Source: Leptodactylus fallax (taxonomy: Eukaryota; Chordata; Amphibia; Anura; Leptodactylidae). Taken from it: 64,000 nucleotides of DNA. The notes under the pieces are model-generated. The model was not told the origin of the DNA. It saw only the letters and a program-made list of their open reading frames with translations, and searched no databases. Positions 44,100 through 54,568 of this stretch are shown here, piece after piece. Both the position numbers and the translations under genes were made by a program. Every line of letters starts with the position of its first letter. The stretch's first letter is position 1. The stretch covers positions 1,329,009-1,393,008 of the forward strand of contig CAMRHE010000461.1 in assembly GCA_947044405.1 (NCBI GenBank), given 5' to 3'.

Positions 44100-45880
44100 G
44101 TGCCTCTTCTGCAGCTTCAGCTCTTCTTAGTCTGCTTCAAGATAATTCGACTGTGGGACAATAAGCTCTCCACCCTAATCTCTAAATCCCACCTCACCCC
44201 CTGTGCACTCGACCCAATCCAGTTACATCTCATCCCCAAACATTACTCCTGCCCTAAACCCATCTCTTCAACCTATCCCTAACCAATGGATCCTTCCCTT
44301 CCACCCTCAAACATGCTACCATCACACCTATACTTAAGAAACCCTCCCTGGACCCATCCTCTCCAGCCAACTATCGCCCCATTTCACTGCTCCCATACAT
44401 CTCAAAATTGCTGGAGCAACATGTCCACTCCGAACTGTCCTGTTATCTCTCATCCAATATGCTCTTTGACAGACTACAGTCAGGTTTCAGACCCCATCAC
44501 TCCACAGAAACTGCCCTAACCAAGGTCACTAATGACCTTCTAACTGCCAAAGCCAAACGTCACTATTCTGTCCTCCTCCTCCTCGACCTCTCCTCTGCCT
44601 TTGACACAGTCTACCATTCCCTCCTGCTAGAAACTCTCTCATCCCTTGGCATCTCAGACATGGCCCTTTCCTGGATCTCCTCAAACCTCACCAACCGCAC
44701 ATTCAGCGTCTCCGACTCACACACCACCTCCCCACCATGCCCTCTTTCTGCAGGTGTCCCCCAAGGCTCCGTCCTAGGACCCCTCCTGTTCTCAATCTAC
44801 AACCTAGGCCTTGGCCAACTCATAGAATCCCATGGTTTCCATTACCATTGCTATGCTGACGACACCCAAATATATCTCTCTGGACCAGACATTACCTCTC
44901 TGTTGTCCAGAGTCCCAGAATGTCTAGCAGCCATAGCCTCCTTTCTCTCCTCCCGCTTTCTCAAACTCAACATGGAGAAAACGGAGTTCATAATCTTCAC
45001 CCCTCCACGCACAACCCCCCTACCTGACCCATCTATCAAAATTAATGGAACCACTCTCACCCCAGTCCCACAAGCCTGCTGCCATGGGATAACCTTAGAC
45101 TCTGACCTATCCTTCAAGCTGCATATTCAAACCCTCAACACCTCCTACCACCTCCAACTCAAGAACATCCAACAAATCCACTCCTTCCTCACCTCTGAAA
45201 CTACAAAGATGCTAGTCCACACTCTCATAATCTCCCATCTAGACTACTGTAACACTCTTCTCCATGGCCTCCCAGCTAGCACTCTCACCCCCCCTCCAGT
45301 CCACCTTAAATTGTGCTGCTTGCCTAATAACTAATACACCCCTCCCTCCGTTCTTCATCGGCCGCCCCCTCTGTCAATCCCTTCACTGGCTACCCATTGC
45401 CCAGTGAATAGAGTTCAAATTACTAATGCTGACATACAAAGCCATCCACAACCTGTCCTCTCCATATATCTCCGACCTAATCTCCCGCTACCTGCCCGCA
45501 CGTAACCTCCGATCCTCCAAAGACCTCCTACTCTGCTCTGCTCTTATCCTCTCTTCACACAATCATCACAATCTGACCCCCTCAATCACAAGCTTCAAGA
45601 GGGCCCTGAAGACTCACCTATTCAGGAAGGCTTACAACCTCCAATAACACTACTGTCACCACACCACCACCTGAACAACCTCTACCCCCACCTTCTGTCT
45701 GTATCCCTCTTCCCTCATAGATTGTAAGCCCTTGCGGGCAGGGCCCTCTATCCCACTGTGCCAGTTGGTCACTGTTAATATTATCTGTTTTGTACATCTT
45801 GTGTACCGTATGTTAATCCTCAAATGTAAAGCACCATGGAATTAATGGTGCTATATAAATAAACAATAATAATAATAAAT
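44100..45880 (+). mobile_element. L2 LINE, 5' truncated, inserted in the gypsy element
   Basis: Plus-strand L2-type RT sequence followed by a 3' end with ATTGTAAGCCCTTGCGGGCA, GGTGCTATATAAATAAA and a short ATA/AAT repeat (45865-45878), the classic L2 tail. The left boundary is approximate. Gypsy coding resumes at about 45890, so this LINE is the later arrival. Confidence 0.85.
44160..45647 (+). pseudogene. L2 reverse transcriptase (frameshifted)
   Basis: RT for target-primed reverse transcription. The longest frame (44408-45334) shows [16 protein letters not shown] (motif A; usual D retained), [16 protein letters not shown], the catalytic [10 protein letters not shown], and [14 protein letters not shown]. 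Fingers coding ([20 protein letters not shown]) precedes it. A frame change before 44400 breaks the N-terminal part ([20 protein letters not shown] reads in another frame). After 45334 the tail resumes at 45426 (YKAIHNLSSPYISDLISRYL). The endonuclease domain is absent. Motifs are well kept but the ORF is broken in at least two places. Confidence 0.88.
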
Positions 45881-45976
45881 ATGCCATTAATTTCCATAGC
45901 AACAGAGCTTGTGTGGAACAATGAAGCCCTGGTGGCAACCTTCTAGGAAGGCCTTTCCAGCTGTATTAAAGATGAA

Positions 45977-46285
45977 TTGGCTGCTAGATACCTACCAAGT
46001 TCCCTGGATACCTTAATCATCTTGGCTTCTTACACAGACTTACATTTCAGAGAGTGTTCCAGAGAAGCTGCACGGAAAAGGAGGGTTTCGAGACTTGCCC
46101 TTTCCTACCAGAGGTCTCTTCTGACCCCTACTGCTTCTTCAGGTGAAGCAATGCAAGTACAAAGAGTCAAGGTTTCTGAGCAAAAGCATCAGTGCAAACG
46201 TACAAAAAATTTGTGCTTTTATTGCTGCAGTGATGCTCAATTTTTGCAAAACTGTCCTCTGAAGCCAGACAACTCCAGCACCTAG
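45977..46285 (+). pseudogene. Gypsy gag C-terminus with damaged zinc knuckle
   Basis: Reads a gag-like tail ending LCFYCCSDAQFLQNCPLKPD. Cysteines of a CCHC knuckle are visible but the histidine is replaced (QFLQNC). Followed by a stop. The upstream half of gag is lost around the L2 insertion. Confidence 0.6.
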
Positions 46286-46319
46286 GGTTAGTTAAAGAGA
46301 CAACCCTAGGTGGAACTGA

Positions 46320-48500
46320 TCCCTGTCCTCAAACTCTCTTCTTCAGTAACCCTGGTCCGCAGCATTTCTGTTTCTGCCTATCTAGATTCTAGTTCTTGCA
46401 GGCAACTTTATTCATCAAGACTTGATTTCATGTTTTCAGCTACCCACCATCCATTTGGAAAAACCTTTGCTGGTAGCCTCAATTAATGGACAACCTCTCC
46501 CTGCACCAGTTCAGTTTATCACAGAACTTCTTATCCTACAACTACGTTTATTACACTCAGAAAAAATTTTTATGTCCTGTCTGTCTCAGTCAGTCCACTA
46601 ATTCTGGGCCTTGTTTGGTTTCGTCTACATGCTTCAGACATCGATTGAAATACAGGGCGAATTGTCACTGGGGCCCTTGCTGCAGGACCAGTTGCCTTAC
46701 GGAGCTCAGCCCATCTTCATCATCAATGCCTTATTTGGACCTATCTGGCCTTCAACCACAGTATACATCTTATGCGGATGTCTTCAGTAAAAAGGAGGCT
46801 GAGACCTTACCAGTCCATTGTCTTTATGACTGTCCAATTGATTTAATCCCTGGGACTTCTACTTTTTATGGCCAGGTATATCCACTTTCTCTGTCTCAAA
46901 CTCAATCTATGTCTGAGTATGTTAAGGAAAACTTTTAGAGGGGGTTTATCTGGAAGTCCATCTCACCTGATGGAGCGGACTTCTTCTTTACACATAAAAA
47001 GATGGCTCTCTATGATGATATATTGATTATGAAAATCGTAACAAGATCACAGTTAAAAACAAATAGCCACTACCACTTATCTCTGAATTTTTTGACAGGA
47101 TTTGCGGGGCAAAAGTTTTCACAAAGTTGTAATTATAAGGCACCTACAATTTGATTCACATCCACAAAAATGATGAATGGAAGACTGGTTTCAATACCCA
47201 GGATGGTCACCATGAATACCTAGTAATGCCCTTTTGTCTGTGCAACACTCTGGCATTCTTCCAGCAGTTCATAAATGACATTTTTTGAGATTTGCTCTAC
47301 CTTGCCTGCATAGTAGTCTACCTGATGACAGCTTGATCTTCTCTCCTGACTTATCTACCCGCCAAAGATGTCTCATCCTATCGCAACTATGAAAAAACAA
47401 TGTATATTCCAAGCTAGAAAAGTGTGTTTTTGAAAAGCAATCTCTGCCTTACTAGGGTTACATTGTCTCAGATCAAGGTCAACAGATGGACCTAGAGAAA
47501 CTTACTGTGATTCTGACCTGGCCTTGTTTTTTGGGGCTCCACGCAATACAAAGACTCATTGGCTTTGCCACTTTCTACAGGCAGTTTATTCTGTGCTTCT
47601 CATCTCTGGTGGCTTCTTCAACAGCACTAACCAGGAAGGTCAAATGCAAAGAATTTGACTCCAGAAGCTGAAAAAGCCTTTCTGGAATTGAAAAAGGTGT
47701 TTGTAGCCCCCTCCATTGTACACTGCCCAGATGACATATCTACAAACAGTGCACCCTCTGAATCCTCGCAAAGCCCGATGGACACTCTTCTTTGCTTTAT
47801 TTTGATTTCAAGCTACGCTTTCATCTAGATGAAAAGAACCTCAAAGTGGTTCTTCTCTGTTACGATCTTTCATAGTGTCTGATGAGACTTACGACAGTAT
47901 ATTATTGTTCTCTCTTGTATCATTTTCAATTCCTCCTGTTTGATGTGTGCCAAGAATAAGATTTCTAAATCAAAACCTGCTGGTCTCCTTTAGCCACTTC
48001 CAGTACCAGCACATCACATCACCACTATCTGGGTGGTGGTGTATCGTTTCTCAAAGATGGCTCATTTCATTCTGTTATCCGGACATCCATCGGCACCTCG
48101 TTTAGCCATTCTTTTCATTCAACACATTTTCCACCTGTTGTATTGGACAGAGGAGTTCAATTTGCCTGGAGCCTTTTGTATCCTGCTGGAAATAAATTTG
48201 GACTTCTCTTTGGCTTATTATCCGCAATCCAATAAATAAGTAGAAATAATTAATCAGATCCTGCAAAATTATCTTTGCCATTTTGTTTCTGCACAACAGG
48301 ACAATTGGGTATCCTTGCTATCATGGGCAGAATTATCTTATAATAACCACTCCAGAATCCCCAGGCTCCTCCCCTTTCTTCATCATGAATGGGCAGAATC
48401 CTCATGTTCCTTTACCTCTGCCTGCCTCCTCAGAAATTTCTGCTGCCTACTGTAAATGAAAGCTTTTTGAGGATGTGGCAACAAACTATGTCTGCAATTG
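46320..48500 (+). pseudogene. Gypsy pol remains (protease, RT, RNase H, integrase)
   Basis: Frame-shifting plus-strand pieces: YADVFSKKEAETLPVH and the YDCPIDLIPG stretch (46786-46860) open the RT. A stop follows near 46936. RT text such as [23 protein letters not shown] coding near 47212-47270, RNase H-like APSIVHCPDD near 47709, and integrase text MVVYRFSKMAHFI (48033) and YYPQSNK (48219) follow. Many stops. The RT catalytic YxDD is not intact. The order fits Ty3/gypsy (RT, RNase H, integrase). Confidence 0.75.
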
Positions 48501-48729
48501 TTGTTGCTTCAGCCCGTATGAAGAAACATGCAGAAAACAGATGTAGACCTCCAGGAGTTTAGATATTTTCTAAAAATATACATCTTAAAAATACTTCATT
48601 CACGTTTACTCCTCAATTCCTTGGTCCTTTTGAGGTAAAATAGCAAATAAATCCATTAATCCACATACACACTGGATTCCCAATTTCTTCTATGTATTTC
48701 TGCTTAAGCCGTCAATTCTCCAGATCTAC

Positions 48730-48950
48730 TTCTGCGACTTCTACTTCTGCCACCATCAGTGATGGAGACATCTTTGAAGTAAAGGAAATCCTGGACAGTA
48801 AGACAGTTGGAAGAAAAACTTTCTGCTTTTTAGATTGGAAGGGTTTTGATCCTGAGCAGAGATCCTGGGAGCTCACAGAGAATAATGATCCTCCTACCAT
48901 CCTCAAGAGATTCTTGTTTTGTTTCAAACAAAGAGGTGGCATGTGGGAGT
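48730..48950 (+). pseudogene. Chromodomain at the end of gypsy integrase
   Basis: Reads DIFEVKEILDSKTVGRKT, FCFLDWKGFDPEQRSWE and LTENNDPPTILKRF, a recognisable chromodomain with its aromatic residues. In chromoviruses this domain targets integration to marked chromatin. It is the best-preserved part of the element and ends just before the polypurine tract. Confidence 0.85.
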
Positions 48951-48952
48951 AC

Positions 48953-49510
48953 TGTAACAACAGTGGGCTTAAATTGTGGCCGTATTACTATTCCCAGCAA
49001 GCATCATCCTCTGGTTACCTCTGTTTCTCGTAGTGCAGCTCGTGCTTCTCCATCTAGCCATCCTCCTGCTGTACCTCGGCCAGCCAATAGGGCTCCCTCT
49101 CAGTAACTTCAGTGTTTAACAAATACACCTGTGAGCCCTGTCCAGCCAAACTCTAGTAACTCATGTCTATTTAAACCTGCTTAGCACTCTGAACTGTGGA
49201 TGAGCAACAAAGGTCCTTGGATTCAAGATCCTACAAGGGTTTTGTGTTTATTCCTGGTTGATCTTCAGTGTTGAGACTTCGACTTGACTACTGACTCCAT
49301 TTTTGATACCACTCTTATTTGATGTTCTTTCCTGTATGACTTTTGTCTTCCTATGACTCTGCTTCTCTGCTGCTTGCCCCTGACCTTTGGACCAGACTTG
49401 ACAACGTTTTTGCCTGACTCTCTGGTGCTTTTAACCGGAATCTCTCTGGCTCCAACTCCGAGACTACTCCTAGAGGTAGTGGTGGTCCCCTGCAGTGAAG
49501 ACCAGATCCC
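48953..49510 (+). repeat. 3' LTR of the gypsy element
   Basis: Starts TGTAACAACAG right after a purine-rich AAGAGGTGGCATGTGGGAG stretch that looks like the polypurine tract. It ends at about 49510 just before another repeat. Confidence 0.75.
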
Positions 49511-49520
49511 TGTATAGGGG

Positions 49521-49805
49521 TTAAAGAGGACCTTTCATGTCCTCAGGCACATGCAGTTTTATATACCGCTAGAAAGCCGACAGTGCGCTGAATTCAGCGC
49601 ACTGTCGTCTTTCCCATTATGTGCCCCGGGACTGTAGATATTGGTGCCGTTAATTTCAGCACCGATCTCTGCCCATCGTCAGAAGGGCATTCCGGACAGT
49701 CTAGCTGGCCTGTAAGGAAAACCGCCTCTGACACTACAGGGCTATGGACGAGTACAGTCAGGGGGGCGTTCCTCACAGCCCAGCTAGAACTTTTTAAATT
49801 GAACA
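49521..49805 (+). repeat. Interspersed repeat, TTAA/T2-like family, copy 3
   Basis: TTAA at 49521-49524 followed by AGAGGACCTTTCATGTCCTC, then the family blocks ATATACCGCTAGAAAGCCGA, CAGCGCACTGTC and GGGGGGCGTTCCTCACAGC. Begins right after the gypsy 3' LTR. A TTAA-family fragment with GACGTATTATTACGTCC follows at about 49880-50015. Confidence 0.6.
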
Positions 49806-50034
49806 TTTGTCAAGTCTCCGCCCATGCTTTTAGCTTAACTAGATCCCTCCCCAGCCTACATGAGAAGATTGTCTGCCATCATGGACAGCAGCAATCTGTT
49901 CTTGGTCACCATGTCACTAGTCATGGTGATCCCTTGACGCTTGGACGTATTATTACGTCCATTGGTGCTAAGTCCTTGGTGACCAGGACTTTGTCATGGG
50001 GTCACTAAGGGGTTAACAACATATTAAAACAGCG

Positions 50035-50250
50035 AGGATCCAATACTGGTCCATGTGGTACCCCACTGGTAATTGTGACCTAGTTTGAGTATTTATCATT
50101 AACAAGCACCCTCTGTATTCTATTAGTGAAACAATTGTGAACCTAAATGCATATGTTTTCCCCCAGTCCCAACATTCTCATTTTGTATACCATCGTTTTA
50201 TGTGGTACAGTATCAAAAGCCTTTGAAAAGTGCCCTGTGTTGTTTTGTTT
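50035..50250 (-). pseudogene. CR1-type reverse transcriptase fragment
   Basis: Minus strand reads FSKAFDTVPHKTMVYKMRML (RT motif A), then a stop, FTNRIQRVLVNDKYSN, a stop, and VTITSGVPHGPVLDP (motif B). This is the core of a CR1-group LINE RT with in-frame stops. No catalytic YADD box follows; the copy is cut off at about 50030. Confidence 0.75.
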
Positions 50251-50259
50251 CTTTTTGCT

Positions 50260-51446
50260 ATAGAACAAAATTGACATTTAATGATGTTCCTATTTTCCCA
50301 ACTCCAAACAGATTATGTCCTGTCATCTAGTTAATGGAAGCTGTTCTCCCTCTTTTTTGCAGTTAACTAGCCATGATAACAATTCCTGCGATTAAAGTAA
50401 CACAGTCTGTTCCCACAGTTTCACAGTGTGTTTTGTTTCAACATCAAGAAATTTGCAGCATCAGAATAAAATAAAAGTCATGTTGCTCTTCCTCATGTCT
50501 CCTAGCATAATCTAACACTTTTTGTATTGATTTAAATGAAACTATGGATTTGATGTGGACTCAATGAATAAGTCAGAACATGTTTTTCGCATCAGGCAAC
50601 AGAAAGTGTGCAAGTGCATTTTTACAGTGCCGGATGCATTAATGATTAAACTTTTGCCCTCGAAGATTAGGCGTGACTGGAATGCTTTAGTACAACACAT
50701 ATGCATATAGTTTCCACTGTCCTAGTCCAATGACGTTATACTGAATATGTCAAAGTATTTATTGCTTTGTTTAACAATAATAAAAATATTATTATGCTTG
50801 GAGTCTATGTTTTCCTGGACTACCACAACAAGGCAAGCCATTGGCTAGAACCAGGACATTGTAGATTATACAACAAAGAAACAGTCTATTACACCCTTAA
50901 CTGGGCACATTTTTCTTTTATCAGCAGCAACACCAAGGCATTGTACAAGTGAAGTATTACATTCTTTGACCTGCAGCCAATGTTTTATCAACCTTTTTTT
51001 CACAGCATCCACACACAATCTATCATTCTTGATATTGATTTTAATTTTATCACCTATAAATCTTGTTCTGTCTTTGAACTTTATAAAACCTTGTAACTTA
51101 TTTCTGCCTATCTACACAGCACCTTTCATTTCTTCACTACACTAAGTCCAGTGGTCTAATTTATTATCCTCCAGTGACCCCTGGAGCTGTGTCCACACTT
51201 TTAAACTTTGAGTATACTATGTATCATCAGACACATAAGCCTTTTCCAACACTATGCTGCTCTACAATGCAATCTTTCCTATACTGAAAACATTAAGTCA
51301 AAATTGTGACTACAAATCACATTAATATGTATGCAAAACTAGATATCACCAGTAACAGCAGGTGACCTTATATTTACCCATGCTGTAAAACTGAACAGGT
51401 ACAATTGTTTCCTCCTGAAGAGATATTCCAGGCTTACTATTATAAA
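50260..51446. other. Unassigned
   Basis: No gene, RNA or repeat that I can recognise. Confidence 0.5.
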
Positions 51447-51856
51447 TAGAGATGAGCGAATCGATTCTGCAGAAGTGGAATTCGATCCAAATTTCAGGAA
51501 ATCTTCGATTCACCACGATTCCAGATTTCCTGATGCTTTGCGGTAACGAATATTTATTAAGGACCTTTGTGACATCAGACGGTCACAAGATGTTCTCTAG
51601 TGATGTGATTGGGTAGGCGTGTCTTTGCTTGTTAGCAGATCCTTCCACATGAAAAAAACTTGTCCGTGCTGAAGAGAGAGAGAGAAAGCCATGACCGTGG
51701 CATCCAAGGGCTTCCGCAATTTTGCCGCCCACCCCGGCACTCTGAAGACTGGAAATAGCTGTTTAGTCGCCGCAAAGTAATTTGGATCGAAGCAAATTTT
51801 TTGGGAACTTCGAATCGAACTGCCGAATCGAACTTTTGAGAAATTCGCTCATCTCT
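51447..51856. mobile_element. MITE with TAGAGATGAGCGAAT ends
   Basis: TAGAGATGAGCGAATCGATT at the left and its inverted partner AATTCGCTCATCTCTA at the right. The TTCGATCCAAAT segment inside is inverted as ATTTGGATCGAA. 410 bp with no coding capacity. From 51857 to 52181 nothing else is seen. Confidence 0.7.
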
Positions 51857-52181
51857 AATTATAAACTTAATGACATGATTTTTTGCTTCATGCTATCAGC
51901 CACCTCTCTTATCAATTAGCAAGGATGGGACAGATTTACAATTAGTGCCTAAGTTTTAGACAAATGCAAATTTATACTAGACTGTCTTTAACTGCACCAG
52001 ATGTATCAAAATGTCTGTTGCTGTTTCATAAATCTGGTGTATATTGTTTAAGTTCCAGGAAGCAGGGGTCCATGAATTTGATGAGATACAGTATATGAAC
52101 TCTGCCAGATATTTTGGAGACACAGCCTAGTGTTATCTGTCCTTCAGTCACTCCAGCGCCTTAAAAACATGTCTGTACTTT

Positions 52182-52198
52182 ATTCCCATTTTATTTTA
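52182..52198. repeat. Target-site duplication of the L1 (left)
   Basis: ATTCCCATTTTATTTTA, identical to 58303-58319. 17 bp is a normal L1 target duplication. Confidence 0.9.
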
Positions 52199-52299
52199 TT
52201 TTTTTGCAAATAAATTTTTATTAAGTAGATGTAATTGACCATAGATTATTGGATTAACATTTTTAATAAAGTAATAGTTACATCAATATTTTCTTATTT

Positions 52300-53327
52300 T
52301 GGCCGCATCTTCTCCAACATTTATCGGAGTAGTTCCTGTTTGTTTTTGCAATTCTTGAAGGAGTTAGGTGCCATCTTAATATTAATTTTTGTGAGAGTAA
52401 GGTGATATGTACCTTTGGATATTGAGTTGGTCCAGTTGAAGGCCTTGAGCCAGTCATTATAGGGGTATGATATTTGAGTTTGTTTTCTTGGGGGCGGAGT
52501 GGTAAGTTCTTTGTAAAAGGTGGAGATTCCTTTCATTATTTTGCCTAAGTTGGAGAAGACTTGGTGCGCTATTCTGGGGAACAGACAATGTGTCGCTTGT
52601 TTTGAGGACAGCGCATGTCTGATTTGTAAATATTTGAAAAGGTCTTGTCTCGGGAGTTGGTATTTTTCGCTTAGTTCGGAGAAGGGGAGAAGCGTGTTAT
52701 TAATATAGAGGTATTTTATGTTATTTAAACCTTTTTCTTCCCAGTTTGTAAGATTTATAAGCAGTATGAATGTAAGCATATACTTTAAAGGTAGAGATTT
52801 TAGTGGTATTTGGTCATTGGGTTTGACCATTTTGGTGTAATTTTCCCAGGCTCTACATGTTGCTTTAATACTGTGTAAAGGAGGGAGTTTCGAAGGAGGT
52901 ATCTTTTCGAAGGAGGCTTTTTTTTTGAGGTTTGGCGTAGTGATATGGAGTGACCGTTCGTGTCGTTCGTGTAGTAGTTTTCAATTTGTGCCCAGACTTT
53001 GGAGGTGTCATTTTTCCACCATGTTTTAGATTGGTCTAATAATGAGGCTTGATGGTATTTTTTAATGTCTGGTAGACCAATTCCTCCTTCTCTCCAGTTG
53101 GTTGTCATAGTTGTAAATTTGGTTCTGGGGTGGTTACCTGACCATATGAAGTTATTTATTTTCTTTTTGCAAAAAGCTATTGCAAAAAAATGAGTTGGGA
53201 ATGGTTATGGGAATAGTGTGGAGGGTGTATAGAATGGAAGGCAGAACTATCATTTTTATTAGAGCTATTTTGCCAGACCATGATAATGGTATTTTGGCTA
53301 GGTTTTGTAATTTTCTTTGGGTGGTTT
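52300..53327 (-). pseudogene. L1 ORF2, C-terminal part
   Basis: Continues the L1 ORF2 after the interruption: LAKIPLSWSGKIALIKMIVL near 53290-53230, NWREGGIGLPDIKKYHQASL (53100), then KYLQIRHALSSKQATH and GISTFYKELTT (52630-52500), and finally the start of the Cys-rich tail (KCWRRCG) near 52305. About 100 residues that normally follow YADD are missing, and the tail ends early. Frame changes at about 53160 and 52830. Confidence 0.82.
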
Positions 53328-53388
53328 CCAGAGGGGAGGGGGGGGTTTTTTTTTTAGGGGGGGGGGGGGGGGGGGGGAAAAAAAGGCG

Positions 53389-53427
<39 letters not shown>

Positions 53428-53711
53428 AAAAGGGGGGGGGCCCCTTTTGTGGGGGGGGGGGGCCGCCCGTGGTTTTGTTGCTGTTTTTGTTGGGGGGGGG
53501 GGCCCCCCCCCGGGGGGGGGGGGGGGGGGGAAAAAGGAGTTGGGGGGGGGGGGGGGGTGGGTGTTTTTTTTTTTTTATTCAAACACCCACGCGGGGGGGG
53601 GGGGGGGGGGGGGTTTTGTTCTTCCGGGGGGGGGGGGGGGTGGGGGGGGGTTGGGGTTTGGGGGGGGGGGGGGGGGGGGGGGGGGTTTTGAAAAAAAAAA
53701 ATTTTTCCTGG
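53328..53711. repeat. Poly-G low-complexity block
   Basis: Nearly 400 bp dominated by G-runs of 10-35 with T/A runs, starting abruptly inside L1 sequence and ending abruptly in gag sequence. Long frames across it on both strands are meaningless. It could be a real G-rich repeat able to form quadruplexes, or a low-quality consensus; I favour the latter because 19150-19325 has the same look. Confidence 0.85.
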
Positions 53712-54075
53712 GGTCTATCTATGCTGAGCCAGAGCACACTGGGCTTGAGGAATCGCAACTCCTCTCGATGCAGCAAGGCAAACGCTCTGCCGAGGAATAT
53801 TGTGCAGAATTCCGCAAGTGCAGTGTGACTGCAGGTTGGTGTGAGTCAGCTCTTAAGGCTCACTTTAAACAAGGCCTGTGTGACTGTGTTAAGGAGGTCT
53901 GGGTTGGTCACCCAGATCATCCCACTCTTGAGCAGGCCATGACTTTGGCTGTCCGTATTGACCGTAGGATCCAGGAAGATGTTAAAGAAAGAATAGGGTC
54001 TGCTTCTTCCAAGTTTTCTGTCTCTCCCTCTGTCGCTCCTGAAAAACCTGGATTTCCAGCCACACCCGTGTTCTG
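53712..54075 (+). pseudogene. LTR-retrotransposon gag fragment
   Basis: Plus strand reads LLSMQQGKRSAEEYCAEFRK, CSVTAGWCESALKAHFKQGL, EQAMTLAVRIDRRIQEDVKE and a proline/serine tail, ending at 54075. This is the capsid-like region of a sushi-type Ty3/gypsy gag (the Q-G-K/R-x-A-E-x-Y-x-x-E-F-R pattern). The N-terminus is lost in the G-rich block. No zinc knuckle or pol follows; LTR-like sequence begins at once, so the element is internally deleted. Confidence 0.7.
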
Positions 54076-54568
54076 AGCATTGTTTCTCTCTGGACCACAT
54101 AGAGTTAATCTTTTCCTTGCCTGTGTGATTGACAGCCTGTGTGCCTATCAGGTCTGGGGCTCGGCCCAGACTTTCTATATACTGGATGTCACTTTCACAG
54201 CAAGTTGCCGGTTATTGCACTGACTTTGCCTGCTTTCTTTGTACCTTTGATTTTGACCTTGCTATTACCTCTGACCTTTGGCTTGCCTTGGGACTACTCT
54301 CTTGGAATTCGATTTGTTACCACTATTGCTTCTCTGGTTGTGACCCCTGGCTTGTTTACCATTCTTCTCTGTGGTTTGTCTTGTTCTGTGTGTCACTTTA
54401 CTCAGTGTAGGGCTTGTCTTCAAGTTGTCCTTTTACCGTTTAGGGTAAACTGAGGCAATAGGAAGGGACAGTGGCTCGGGTGAGATTAGGGCTCACTTGT
54501 CTCTGTCCTTCCTCCCAGACCCCTGCAGTAGTGTGAGGGTATTGCTACGTCTGGTAAGACCCTAACAG
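54076..54568 (+). repeat. LTR-like segment after the gag fragment
   Basis: T-rich LTR-like sequence that shares GATTGACAGCCTGTGTGCCT and following words with the remnant at 14975-15270. It ends CCCTAACA exactly where L1 ORF2 resumes, so it is the right end of the inserted LTR element. Confidence 0.6.

Larger units (their letters stand above)
43375..49510 (+). mobile_element. Ty3/gypsy chromodomain retrotransposon, decayed, with L2 insertion
   Basis: Two LTRs (43375 to about 43930 and 48953 to about 49510) share ordered blocks such as CCATCTAGCCATCCTCCTGC, TCCTGGTTGATYTTCAGT-like text and GACTCCATTTTTGATAC. Between them, after removing an L2 at about 44100-45880, come a gag tail with a damaged zinc knuckle, RT/RNase H remains, integrase remains and a chromodomain. 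Every domain has stops or deletions, and the LTRs have diverged strongly, so this is an old copy. Confidence 0.85.

Noticed and set aside
53180..54076. 298-codon plus-strand frame crossing the G-rich block
   Set aside because: It joins antisense L1, homopolymer glycine and a gag fragment; only 53712-54075 has real coding signal.
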